From HGM04593 sp045634365 (GTDB lineage: Bacteria > Bacteroidota > Bacteroidia > Bacteroidales > Bacteroidaceae): a stretch of 14,594 nt of DNA. Within the stretch, counting starts at the first letter, position 1. Each line of letters begins with the position of its first letter. The DNA lies in contig JAZRAC010000047.1 in the NCBI GenBank assembly GCA_045634365.1, positions 1 to 14,594 of the forward strand, written 5' to 3'. Positions 6,914-14,594 of this stretch are shown here, piece after piece. The translations under genes were made by a program, and so were the position numbers. Under the pieces are notes generated by a model, which did no database searches, was not told where the DNA came from, and saw nothing but the letters and a program-made list of their open reading frames with translations.

Positions 6914-9763
6914 TTACAATAATTCCTTGGCAAGATAAGGCGCCGTGTGCCCCACGCCCAGCCTTGCAACCTCCTCCGGAGTCCCCGCAGCCATCACCAC
7001 ACCTCCGTCGCGCCCACCCTCGGGCCCCATATCTATAATATGGTCGGCCATTTTAATCACATCGAGATTATGTTCAATAATAATAACAGTGTTCCCTTTA
7101 TCGACCAAACGATTAACAACACCCATAAGCACACGAATATCCTCGAAGTGCAAGCCGGTGGTGGGTTCATCGAGAAGATAAAGAGTTTTACCCGTATCGC
7201 GCTTCGAAAGTTCCGTAGCAAGCTTCACACGCTGGCTCTCACCACCCGACAAGGTAGTAGAGGGCTGCCCCAATTTTATGTAACCAAGGCCCACATCCTG
7301 CAACACCTTAATCTTATTCAAAATGGTGGGAACATTCTCAAAAAACTCCACAGCCATATTTATGGTCATATCAAGAACATCGGCAATAGACTTTCCCTTG
7401 TAACGCACTTCGAGCGTCTCTCGATTATAGCGTTTCCCATGGCAAACCTCACAAGGCACCATAACATCGGGTAAAAAGTTCATTTCCAAAGTCTTATAAC
7501 CATTACCGCCACAAGCATCGCAACGACCGCCCGACACATTGAACGAGAAACGTCCCGCCTTGTAACCACGTATTTTAGCCTCGGGAAGTTCCACAAACAA
7601 ATTGCGAATATCGGAAAATACTCCCGTGTATGTAGCAGGATTGGAACGCGGAGTGCGACCCAGCGGCGACTGGTCTACATCCACAACCTTATCAATAAAT
7701 TCCACCCCTTCAATTCTATCATAGGGGAGCGGCTGGCGCAACGAATTATAAAAATGACTCGACAGAATCGGTTGCAAAGTATCGTTTATCAGCGACGATT
7801 TTCCACCGCCCGAAACACCCGTGACACATATAAGTTTACCCAAAGGAAACTCCACATCTATATTTTTCAAATTATTGCCGCGTGCACCAAAAATCTTCAA
7901 CGATCGGCCATTACCTTCGCGACGCTTCTCGGGCAACATAATACGCTCGCGACCATCGAGAAAACGTGCAGTGAGCGTATCGCACCTCAACATTTCGGCA
8001 GGAGTGCCCGAAAATACAACCTCACCACCCTTTCGACCGGCCTTCGGTCCCATATCTATCACATAATCGGCAGCAAGCATAATATCGCGGTCGTGCTCCA
8101 CAACAATAACAGTGTTACCTGTGTCGCGCAACGACTTTAAAGAATTTATAAGCCTGTCATTGTCACGAGGATGAAGCCCTATACTCGGTTCATCGAGAAT
8201 ATAAAACACATTCACCAGCTGCGACCCCACCTGTGTGGCCAAACGAATGCGCTGCCCCTCGCCACCCGACAATGAGGCGGAGGAGCGATTCAAAGACAAA
8301 TATCCCAGCCCCACATTAAGCAAAAACCCTATGCGCGATTGTATCTCCTTCACAATCTCCGATGCAATGGCACGCTGTTTATCGTTCAACACTTCATCGA
8401 GCCCGTTCAACCACTCGTTAAGGCGCGACAAGTCCATCGACGCAAGTTCATATATATTCTTCCCCCCGATCCTGTAATGCAATGCCTCCTTATTAAGCCT
8501 TGCGCCACCACACTCCGGGCACACCTGCATCACCGAAAATTGCTCGGCCCAACGAAGTTCCTTGGCCGAGGTACTCGAATCCTTCTGCAACTGAATATAT
8601 TTAACAAGGCCATCGTAGGTAGTAAAGCCATCATAAAGCGAATCGGACGCAGAAGAGAGCTTCAACGGAACCGGCGAGCCATAGAGTATCTCGTCTATCG
8701 CCTCATCGGGCAGCTCCTCGACCGGAGTTTTTAAATCGGCATCATAGCGTTGCAACACCGCTTCGAGCTGCTGAAAAATCGAAGAACGGCGATACTTTCC
8801 AAGAGGAGCAAGCGCACCATCATAGACCGACAAAGAACGGTCGGGCACCACTTTGTCCACATCCACACAGCTCACCACTCCCAAGCCCTTACACTTGTTG
8901 CAAAAGCCCTGTGGCGAGTTAAAAGAGAAATTATGCGGGTCGGGCTCCTTATAGGAGAGGCCTGTAACCGGACACATCAGATGCTTGCTGAAATATCGCA
9001 CTTCGCCCGACGGCAACTCCATAATCATCACCAGCCCCTCTCCCTGATGCAAAGCTGTCGCAAGGCTCTGTTTCAAACGAGCAGTATCCTTATCGTCGAC
9101 AACAAGTTTATCTACAACAACCTCTATATTATGATTTTTATACCTTTCGAGCATCATTCCGCGCACAAGCTCGCACAACTCCCCATCGACACGCACATTC
9201 AAATATCCCTTGTGCATCATCTGTTCAAAGAGTTCCTTATAATGTCCCTTACGCCCTCGCACAAGAGGAGCAAGCATATAAATCCTCTTCCCCGAATACT
9301 CTTCGAGCAACAAATTCAGTATCTGCTCTTCGGAGTATTTCACCATCTTCTCTCCCGACAGATAGGAATAGGCCTCTGCGGCACGCGAAAAGAGCAGACG
9401 CATATAATCGTAAATCTCGGTGGTGGTTCCCACCGTTGAACGCGGATTTTTATTAGTAGTCTTCTGCTCTATGGAGATTACAGGGCTCAATCCTGTAATT
9501 TTATCCACATCGGGGCGTTCCATTCCCCCAAGGAAGTTACGAGCATAGGTGGAAAAAGTTTCAAGATAGCGACGCTGCCCCTCGGCAAAAATCGTATCAA
9601 ATGCCAACGACGACTTACCGCTACCGCTCAATCCCGTAATCACGGTGAGCGAATTATGCGGAATCTCCACATCCACATTCTTCAAATTATGGACTCTCGC
9701 ACCAAAGACCTCTATTTTTCCACTCTCCTCTTCCACAACTGCAACATTTATATCAGTAAGCAC
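6914..9763 (-). CDS. uvrA: UvrA, excinuclease ABC subunit A
   Basis: The product is 949 residues, a normal UvrA length. UvrA is the damage-sensing ATPase of nucleotide excision repair and loads UvrB. Both ABC modules are intact: Walker A GLSGSGKSS (44-52) and GVSGGGKSS (649-657), signatures SLSGGEGQ (about 497-504) and TLSGGESQ (about 837-844), and Walker B YILDEP and LYLLDEP. The second zinc module is complete (C748, C751, C771, C774). The first has C264, C288 and C291, but Thr at 267 where a cysteine is usual; I recall this in other Bacteroidota UvrA too. The GTG at 9763 lies 11 bases inside the upstream CTD-protein gene, with AGAGGAG just before it, so coupled translation is likely. A later in-frame GTG at 9736 is an alternative. 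A promoter for the pair lies near 10541. Confidence 0.96.
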   Translation of the reverse strand: MLTDINVAVVEEESGKIEVFGARVHNLKNVDVEIPHNSLTVITGLSGSGKSSLAFDTIFAEGQRRYLETFSTYARNFLGGMERPDVDKITGLSPVISIEQKTTNKNPRSTVGTTTEIYDYMRLLFSRAAEAYSYLSGEKMVKYSEEQILNLLLEEYSGKRIYMLAPLVRGRKGHYKELFEQMMHKGYLNVRVDGELCELVRGMMLERYKNHNIEVVVDKLVVDDKDTARLKQSLATALHQGEGLVMIMELPSGEVRYFSKHLMCPVTGLSYKEPDPHNFSFNSPQGFCNKCKGLGVVSCVDVDKVVPDRSLSVYDGALAPLGKYRRSSIFQQLEAVLQRYDADLKTPVEELPDEAIDEILYGSPVPLKLSSASDSLYDGFTTYDGLVKYIQLQKDSSTSAKELRWAEQFSVMQVCPECGGARLNKEALHYRIGGKNIYELASMDLSRLNEWLNGLDEVLNDKQRAIASEIVKEIQSRIGFLLNVGLGYLSLNRSSASLSGGEGQRIRLATQVGSQLVNVFYILDEPSIGLHPRDNDRLINSLKSLRDTGNTVIVVEHDRDIMLAADYVIDMGPKAGRKGGEVVFSGTPAEMLRCDTLTARFLDGRERIMLPEKRREGNGRSLKIFGARGNNLKNIDVEFPLGKLICVTGVSGGGKSSLINDTLQPILSSHFYNSLRQPLPYDRIEGVEFIDKVVDVDQSPLGRTPRSNPATYTGVFSDIRNLFVELPEAKIRGYKAGRFSFNVSGGRCDACGGNGYKTLEMNFLPDVMVPCEVCHGKRYNRETLEVRYKGKSIADVLDMTINMAVEFFENVPTILNKIKVLQDVGLGYIKLGQPSTTLSGGESQRVKLATELSKRDTGKTLYLLDEPTTGLHFEDIRVLMGVVNRLVDKGNTVIIIEHNLDVIKMADHIIDMGPEGGRDGGVVMAAGTPEEVARLGVGHTAPYLAKELL

Positions 9764-10478
9764 TCTCCTCTATATAACCACGCAACACATTCACATCGCG
9801 CTGAAACTCATACACAATGCCATCGGCACCTTTTGCCGTAACAACAACATAGTAGACGCCATCCTTAACAGGCTTTCCCTTGTAGGTACCATCCCAACCG
9901 CAGGATTCACAATCAATCTGGTCGATTCCCCAAGAATATAGCTGTTGCCCCCAACGATTGTATATAGCCGCATTAAATTCCACGATAGACTTCACCTCAT
10001 ACACATTGAAAAAGTCGTTTACACCATCGCCGTTTGGTGAAAAAGCATTAGGAACCTTTATGCTCGACTCGGCTATTATCACACGGAACGGGTCAATTTC
10101 GGGACCAAATTCATAAACCACATTCGGGTCGGTAATGCTTGTATAAGTAATCTTGGGGTAAACAAGAACGGTTCCACTCGTATTGAAAGTATATTGAACA
10201 TCGGCATCGTAACGAGTGAGAAAAGGATAATTTTCGCCATTACGCATAAACTCCCAAGTGTAGACAACCGAAAAACCCTCCACCTCTTCGGCATTTGCAT
10301 AGAAAAAGGCTGTCAACGGTGCCTCGTATATCTTTTCAACATCCAGTTCCGTTTCAAGGCCATCCTTCTCCACCACCTTCGCCGTGGGTGAAGGAGTAGG
10401 CGGAACTGCTATCTGAGCATCTACACGCACAAAAAGAGCAAGGGGAAAAACCACTGCAAACAAATATCTTAACTTCAT
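9753..10478 (-). CDS. Secreted protein with gliding-motility-associated (type-B) C-terminal domain
   Basis: The product is 241 residues with a signal peptide (1-21, cleavage after VDA). A short proline-rich segment follows at about 25-35. A PKD-like beta region comes at about 50-135 (FSVVYTWEFMRNGENYPFLT and a YTFNTSGTVLVYPKI stretch). Residues 139-234 are the gliding-motility-associated C-terminal domain: VPNAFSPNGDGVNDFF, IYNRWGQQLY, GWDGTYKGKPVKDGVYYV and RDVNVLRG. In gliding Bacteroidota this is the type-B signal for type IX secretion, though many non-gliding Bacteroidales carry such proteins. The protein is nearly all CTD, with no enzyme domain in front. It overlaps uvrA by 11 bases and shares its transcript. 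The function is unknown. Confidence 0.88.
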   Translation of the reverse strand: MKLRYLFAVVFPLALFVRVDAQIAVPPTPSPTAKVVEKDGLETELDVEKIYEAPLTAFFYANAEEVEGFSVVYTWEFMRNGENYPFLTRYDADVQYTFNTSGTVLVYPKITYTSITDPNVVYEFGPEIDPFRVIIAESSIKVPNAFSPNGDGVNDFFNVYEVKSIVEFNAAIYNRWGQQLYSWGIDQIDCESCGWDGTYKGKPVKDGVYYVVVTAKGADGIVYEFQRDVNVLRGYIEESAY

Positions 10479-10540
10479 ACTAAAACACTTAAATATTAAA
10501 TTACTTCGGTTACCGCCTCAAAAAAAGCGCAACCAACAAG

Positions 10541-10548
10541 CAAAAATA
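10541..10548 (-). promoter_or_regulatory. -7 box of the CTD-protein/uvrA operon
   Basis: On the minus strand TATTTTTG matches TAnnTTTG exactly and lies 62 bases upstream of the ATG at 10478. No clear TTG is seen at the -33 distance. Confidence 0.45.
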
Positions 10549-10648
10549 ATCTTTATACACGGAAAAACCATCATAAAACAGCTAAAATTCCACAAAAAAA
10601 ACGCTCGAACAACAATAACAGGCCCCACACAAGCCACAACAGCCAATA

Positions 10649-10664
10649 TTGCAAATATTTGCAA
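10649..10664. promoter_or_regulatory. 16-bp perfect palindrome, candidate operator
   Basis: TTGCAAATATTTGCAA is a perfect palindrome in the 264-bp spacer between the divergent CTD/uvrA and LysM operons. Its centre is about 43 bases upstream of the LysM-gene -7 box and about 112 bases upstream of the leftward one. A dimeric repressor or activator would fit. Which protein binds is unknown. Confidence 0.5.
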
Positions 10665-10672
10665 CACATCGC

Positions 10673-10703
10673 TTCTAAATTTAACGAATAAATCGTATCT
10701 TCG
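10673..10703 (+). promoter_or_regulatory. Promoter of the LysM/beta-barrel operon
   Basis: TATCTTCG (10696-10703) matches TAnnTTTG with one mismatch. TTC at 10673-10675 sits 20 bases upstream in place of TTG. The start would be near 10710, about 33 bases before the ATG. Confidence 0.5.
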
Positions 10704-10742
10704 CACAATAATATACAACTATCTGTAAATAGCAGAACCAAT

Positions 10743-12602
10743 ATGAAACGATACATTACCATAATATTATCACTATTCCTTGCACACGCAACCGCCACTT
10801 TGCACGCGCAAGAAAGTAACCATTTCCTTCACACCGTGAGTAAAGGGCAAACCCTCTACTCCATCTCTCGTATGTATCAAAAATCCATTCAAGAGATAAT
10901 AGAGCTGAATCCTGGAAGCGAGAAATCCATTTCCGTAGGACAGAAACTGCGCATTCCGCAAGAGAGAGCCACTGCTAAAAACAAGACCTCGATCAATGAA
11001 AACAGCGAGCCACGCTACCACACCATACAGGCCGGAGAGACCCTCTACCGCTTGGGTAAAATGTACAACGTATCACCCATCGAAATATGCGAAGCCAACC
11101 CGGGCCTCTCAATCAACAACTTCCGCACAGGCGAGGTAATTCTTATCCCCACCGGCAACAGCAAAACAAAAGCAGTCGCCGCAACACCCGAAAAGCAAGA
11201 CAACAACAAAAAAACGCTACAAATACGTACTACACACAAAGTGGAAAAAGGAGAAACAATATACAGCATTTCGCGTGAATATGGAATAAGCATCGAGGAG
11301 TTGCTGGCAGCAAACCCCGAACTTTCAAAAACAAAGAAACTCAAAAAAAAGACAATAATAAACATTCCATTTCCGGCGGTAAAGCCCGAAAAGAAGAAGG
11401 AAGAAGCAGAGATTACAAACAGAGAAATTTTTACAAAAGCCGAAGAGAAAAGAGATTCGCTCTCCTCATTGGCAGGCAACAAAGCAACACGTGTAGCAAT
11501 CATTCTCCCCTTCCTGCTCGACAGCTACTCCCCCAACGAACAGAACCGTATGGTGGAATATTACCAGGGGCTGCTCATAGCCGTCGACAAACTGAAAAAG
11601 AGCGGATACTCCTTTGAAATAAGCACATTCGATTCGGGACAAAAAGAGAAAAGCCTCAATCACCTATTCACAAGCGGCGCTCTCGACAATATGGATTTAA
11701 TAATTGGAGCACTCTACCCCGAGCACAACAAAGAGCTTGCCCGCTTTGCCCAACAAAAAAACATCCCCCTTGTAATCCCCTTCACATCTAAAGAGGACGA
11801 AATATTCCGCAACCCTATGGTCTACGTTGTAAACACAATGCAATCCTACTTCTTCTCCGAAGTTATAGACCACTTTACAAAAGAGTTCCCAAACTCCAAT
11901 GTGATATTCGTGTCCGACAGCACCAAGAGCAACAAACAGGAATTTATCGAATCGTTGACAAAAGGGCTCGACAAAAGCAACATTCCCCACACAACCATAC
12001 AAATGAGCGACATTGTAGGCAGTGCAGCCACAATAACACAGCAGAAGGGTGATTCATTAATCATCAACACTTTAAAAGGGGCAATGATGGCCGACAAGGA
12101 AAACATATTCATTCCCCTCTCTTCGAGTGCCGGCACCCTGTCCACCATACTACCATCGCTTATAATCCTAAAAAACAGCACCATAGAACTTCCCCCATTC
12201 AAGCTGTTCGGCTATCCCGAGTGGCAAATATACGCCAACGAGCTACGTTCCCAGCTCTATGAGGCCGATACATATTTCTATGCATCATTTTTCAGCCACT
12301 ACTCATTGCCCGAAGCTGCAAAGTTCCAAGGAGAATACTCCCAATGGTACAACCGCAATCTGCAAAATATATACCCACGATACGGAATGTTGGGCTACGA
12401 CACAGGGTACACCTTCCTCCTCGCCATTGCAAAATGGGGAAAAGAGATGCCCGACAAAATAAACAATATATCGTTCACCCCCATACAGACAGGCTTTAAA
12501 TTTGAGCGCGTAAACAATTGGGGAGGAATGGTAAATAAGAAAATATATTTCGTACACTACACCCCCGGCTATAATATTGAAAAAATAGATTTCGACAAAT
12601 GA
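10743..12602 (+). CDS. Triple-LysM protein with type-I periplasmic-binding-protein-like domain
   Basis: The product is 619 residues with a signal peptide at 1-22 (cleavage after LHA). Three LysM domains follow: about 29-72 (LHTVSKGQTLYSISRMYQ), 92-136 (YHTIQAGETLYRLGKMYN) and 164-209 (THKVEKGETIYSISREYG). LysM binds N-acetylglucosamine-containing glycans such as peptidoglycan. A charged Lys/Glu linker runs from about 210 to 248. A two-lobed type-I periplasmic-binding fold follows at about 250-600, beginning VAIILPFLLDSYSPNEQNRM and YYQGLLIAVDKL, with VSDSTKSNKQEFIESLTKGL near the domain middle. No transporter gene is nearby, so solute uptake is unlikely to be its role. A peptidoglycan-linked regulator, as LpoA is for PBP1A in Escherichia coli, is an inference by fold only. 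The stop overlaps the next start as ATGA, so the two genes are coupled. Confidence 0.88.
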   Translation: MKRYITIILSLFLAHATATLHAQESNHFLHTVSKGQTLYSISRMYQKSIQEIIELNPGSEKSISVGQKLRIPQERATAKNKTSINENSEPRYHTIQAGETLYRLGKMYNVSPIEICEANPGLSINNFRTGEVILIPTGNSKTKAVAATPEKQDNNKKTLQIRTTHKVEKGETIYSISREYGISIEELLAANPELSKTKKLKKKTIINIPFPAVKPEKKKEEAEITNREIFTKAEEKRDSLSSLAGNKATRVAIILPFLLDSYSPNEQNRMVEYYQGLLIAVDKLKKSGYSFEISTFDSGQKEKSLNHLFTSGALDNMDLIIGALYPEHNKELARFAQQKNIPLVIPFTSKEDEIFRNPMVYVVNTMQSYFFSEVIDHFTKEFPNSNVIFVSDSTKSNKQEFIESLTKGLDKSNIPHTTIQMSDIVGSAATITQQKGDSLIINTLKGAMMADKENIFIPLSSSAGTLSTILPSLIILKNSTIELPPFKLFGYPEWQIYANELRSQLYEADTYFYASFFSHYSLPEAAKFQGEYSQWYNRNLQNIYPRYGMLGYDTGYTFLLAIAKWGKEMPDKINNISFTPIQTGFKFERVNNWGGMVNKKIYFVHYTPGYNIEKIDFDK

Positions 12603-13279
12603 GATACATTATATTAACTGCCCTTGCATTTGTTGCAGGAACCGCATTTGCACAAGTGGAACAACCACGCAGAAACCTGGAATTGGGTATTACCGGCGGC
12701 CTTAATATGAGCAGCCTCGATGTTCAGCCCCAAATACGCCAAACAAACCTCAACGGCCTTAACAGCGGCCTTTATGTGCGCTATACGAGTGAAAAATATT
12801 TCAGTATGATATGTGCAGCGCAACTCGAAGTAAACTTCTCGCAACGCGGATGGGAAGAGGAATTCGACAAAGGAGTACCCTATACATACAGCCGCACACT
12901 CAACTATCTGGAAGTCCCCTTCCTCGCTCACCTATCTTGGGGAAAAGAGCAGCGCGGCCTGCAATTTTTCATAAATCTCGGCCCGCAATTCGGCATACTT
13001 TTGAGCGACAAAGAGGAGTATGGAGGCGGGCTTGAACCAAGCACACGCCCCGAGACTGTGCGCCCCATATATGGAAAGGAGATTGACAAAAGATTCGATT
13101 ATGGAATTGCCGGAGGCGCAGGCTTTGAGTTAAAAACCAAGATAGGCAACTTTTTTGTCGAGGGGCGTTACTACTATGGACTAAACGACATTTTCAACAA
13201 CTCCAAGATAGACGATTTTGGACGCTCGGCCAATAAAACAATCACCGTCAAACTCGGTTATTCGGTAAGGATATTATAG
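12599..13279 (+). CDS. Outer-membrane beta-barrel protein, PorT-like family
   Basis: The product is 226 residues with a signal peptide (1-18, cleavage after AFA before Gln). The mature part has alternating strands and turns typical of a small eight-stranded barrel: LELGITGGLNMSSL, LEVPFLAHLSWG, FFINLGPQFGILL, YGIAGGAGFEL, FFVEGRYYYGLNDIF and a last strand TVKLGYSVRIL. This fits the Bacteroidota 'PorT family' of outer-membrane proteins, most of which are uncharacterised and not the type IX secretion PorT itself. The ATG overlaps the stop of the LysM gene (ATGA), so the pair is probably made together, perhaps as a complex between outer membrane and peptidoglycan. It ends at the inverted repeat 13299-13341. 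Confidence 0.85.
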   Translation: MRYIILTALAFVAGTAFAQVEQPRRNLELGITGGLNMSSLDVQPQIRQTNLNGLNSGLYVRYTSEKYFSMICAAQLEVNFSQRGWEEEFDKGVPYTYSRTLNYLEVPFLAHLSWGKEQRGLQFFINLGPQFGILLSDKEEYGGGLEPSTRPETVRPIYGKEIDKRFDYGIAGGAGFELKTKIGNFFVEGRYYYGLNDIFNNSKIDDFGRSANKTITVKLGYSVRIL

Positions 13280-13298
13280 AGAACACCTTATAATATTA

Positions 13299-13341
13299 TA
13301 TAATGCAACAGCCCACGCAATGCGTGGGCTGTTGCATTATA
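13299..13341. terminator. Bidirectional terminator, perfect 21-bp arms
   Basis: The arms 13299-13319 and 13321-13341 are perfectly complementary around one central base; the real loop would be about five bases. The core is GCAACAGCCCACGCA. It lies 19 bases after the beta-barrel gene and 28 bases past the end of the convergent rmlB. The U-runs are weak, so it may serve partly as a 3'-end stabiliser. Confidence 0.8.
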
Positions 13342-13369
13342 GTACGTTCCGATAAATGCTTACAGCATA

Positions 13370-14506
13370 CTATCTGTTCTTATACATATCATCGTAGTAC
13401 TTCTCATACTCACCGCTGGTGATATTATCCATCCACTCCTGATTATCCAAGTACCAGCGCACAGTCTTCTCTATACCCTCCTCGAACTGCAAGCTGGGCT
13501 CCCAACCAAGTTCCTTCTGCAATTTGGTGGAGTCGATTGCGTAGCGCATATCGTGGCCTGCGCGGTCGGTAACATAGGTAATGAGGTCGAGCGAGGCACC
13601 CTCGGGGTTGCCCAAAAGACGGTCGACGGTTTTTATGATTACCTTAATAATATCTATATTCTTCCACTCGTTGAAGCCACCAATGTTATATGTGTCGGCA
13701 ATCTTGCCATCGTGGAAAATAACATCTATTGCTCGTGCGTGGTCAACTACATAGAGCCAGTCGCGCACATTCTCTCCCTTGCCATAAACAGGCAGAGGCT
13801 TGCGCTGGCGTATGTTGTTTATGAACAAAGGAATAAGTTTCTCAGGGAATTGATAGGGACCGTAGTTGTTCGAGCAGTTGGTAACGATTGTGGGCAGGCC
13901 GTATGTATCGTGGAACGCACGAACAAAGTGGTCACTGCTTGCCTTCGATGCTGAATAGGGGCTGTGGGGGTTATACTTTGTTGTTTCGTAAAAGAAGTCG
14001 GTTCCGTAGGCCAAGTGATGCTCGCCCGATGATGCTGTGGTTGTGAAGGGAGGCTCAACTCCCTCGGGACGATCGAGCGCCAATGCGCCGTAAACCTCGT
14101 CGGTAGAGATGTGGTAGAAGCGCTTGCCTTCATATTTCTCGGGCAGTGACTCCCAATAGAGCTTTGCTGCCTGCAACAGCGAGAGTGTACCCATCACATT
14201 GGTGCGTGCAAAGGTAAAGGGGTCTTTTATGGAGCGGTCAACGTGGCTCTCGGCTGCAAGGTGAATAACGCCATCTACCTTGTAATCGACCATTAGTTTG
14301 TACATTGCATCAAAATCGCAAATATCGCCACGGAAGAAGGTGTAGTTGGGTTTATCCTCTATGTCCTTCAAATTGGCAAGATTGCCTGCATAAGTGAGCT
14401 TGTCGACATTGATAATGTGATAGTCGGGATATTTGTTGACAAACAGGCGCACCACGTGTGAGCCAATAAAGCCGGCACCGCCGGTAACAATGATGTTACG
14501 TTTCAT
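13370..14506 (-). CDS. rmlB: dTDP-glucose 4,6-dehydratase RmlB
   Basis: The product is 378 residues. It converts dTDP-glucose to dTDP-4-keto-6-deoxyglucose, the second step in dTDP-L-rhamnose synthesis for surface polysaccharide. It is a short-chain dehydrogenase/reductase-type enzyme: NAD-binding GGAGFIGSHV (9-18), the catalytic Thr-Asp-Glu in HISTDEVYG (T135, D136, E137), and the YxxxK pair Y184/K188 in YSASKASSDH, followed by IVTNCSNNYGPYQFPEKLIP. A somewhat longer loop lies between the TDE motif and YxxxK than in the Escherichia coli enzyme. The start is one base after the rmlD stop, so it is the downstream gene of an rml operon. Its coding strand is C-rich over G, opposite to uvrA and rpoD on the same strand, which could reflect codon selection or transfer. 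Confidence 0.96.
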   Translation of the reverse strand: MKRNIIVTGGAGFIGSHVVRLFVNKYPDYHIINVDKLTYAGNLANLKDIEDKPNYTFFRGDICDFDAMYKLMVDYKVDGVIHLAAESHVDRSIKDPFTFARTNVMGTLSLLQAAKLYWESLPEKYEGKRFYHISTDEVYGALALDRPEGVEPPFTTTASSGEHHLAYGTDFFYETTKYNPHSPYSASKASSDHFVRAFHDTYGLPTIVTNCSNNYGPYQFPEKLIPLFINNIRQRKPLPVYGKGENVRDWLYVVDHARAIDVIFHDGKIADTYNIGGFNEWKNIDIIKVIIKTVDRLLGNPEGASLDLITYVTDRAGHDMRYAIDSTKLQKELGWEPSLQFEEGIEKTVRWYLDNQEWMDNITSGEYEKYYDDMYKNR

Positions 14507-14507
14507 A

Positions 14508-14594
14508 TTATTGTTGTTTTAGTCGTTTAATACAATAGAGCATCGAATCGCGCCAGTGAGGTATCTCTATGCCAAAGGTTGTTTTTATCTTTGT
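14508..14594 (-). CDS. rmlD: dTDP-4-dehydrorhamnose reductase RmlD, C-terminal end (partial)
   Basis: The window edge cuts this gene. The visible 28 codons read leftward through the segment TTFGIEIPHWRDSMLYC and end in TAA at 14508-14510. The GIEIPHWRDS pattern is like the C-terminus of RmlD, which reduces dTDP-4-keto-rhamnose to dTDP-L-rhamnose. The stop is separated by one base from the rmlB ATG (TAATATG), a typical coupled junction, and rmlD next to rmlB is a common order in Bacteroidota. The short length limits certainty. Confidence 0.72.
   Translation of the reverse strand, partial: TKIKTTFGIEIPHWRDSMLYCIKRLKQQ

Noticed and set aside
8750..9439. A 229-residue frame antisense to uvrA.
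   Set aside because: It is a shadow of a strongly conserved gene; its His/Arg/Leu-rich sequence has no recognisable domain.
1..14594. tRNA genes, CRISPR arrays, transposases, prophage genes or toxin-antitoxin pairs.
   Set aside because: Reading both strands I found no cloverleaf with CCA or T-loop pattern, no regularly spaced repeats and no such proteins.

Overview
The window looks like chromosomal DNA from a member of the Bacteroidales (phylum Bacteroidota). Several things point there: a 286-residue primary sigma factor without region 1.1, -7 boxes of the form TAnnTTTG in front of several genes, a DUF5686/carboxypeptidase-regulatory-like outer-membrane protein, a clostripain-type lipoprotein with an acidic stretch after the lipobox cysteine, a gliding-motility-associated C-terminal domain, and a PorT-type beta-barrel. 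Base composition is moderate and ATA is a common isoleucine codon. I cannot name the genus.

Layout. At the left edge (1-200) a strong leftward promoter and leader resemble the start of a ribosomal RNA operon whose genes would lie outside the window. Next comes a large secreted/outer-membrane DUF5686 protein (547-3126, +), then a perfect 23-bp inverted repeat acting as a two-way terminator, then a leftward pair: a small secreted protein of unknown function (4499-4888) and a C11 cysteine-protease lipoprotein (3260-4492). A gene-poor stretch (4889-5639) holds their promoter, a nested imperfect palindrome of about 250 bp that may be a repeat element, and the rpoD terminator. rpoD (5640-6500, -) has a good promoter. 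Upstream of it lie short direct repeats and a pair of facing TAACTTTG boxes.

uvrA (6914-9763, -) starts inside the 3' end of a gene for a small secreted protein with a type-B sorting-like C-terminal domain (9753-10478, -). A 264-bp divergent spacer with a perfect 16-bp palindrome separates this pair from a rightward pair: a triple-LysM plus type-I periplasmic-binding-protein-like fusion (10743-12602) and an outer-membrane beta-barrel (12599-13279), joined by an ATGA overlap. A second long perfect inverted repeat ends that pair against rmlB (13370-14506, -). The last 87 bases hold the C-terminal end of rmlD, so the right edge is a dTDP-rhamnose operon.

How the parts fit. Most of the window is housekeeping (sigma factor, DNA repair, rRNA promoter, dTDP-rhamnose) mixed with cell-envelope genes of unclear role. 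The least understood units are the LysM/PBP-like plus beta-barrel pair, which could link peptidoglycan to the outer membrane, the small-protein/clostripain pair, and the palindromic element at 5146-5400. I found no CRISPR array, phage, insertion sequence with a transposase, or tRNA gene. No gene is visibly frameshifted.
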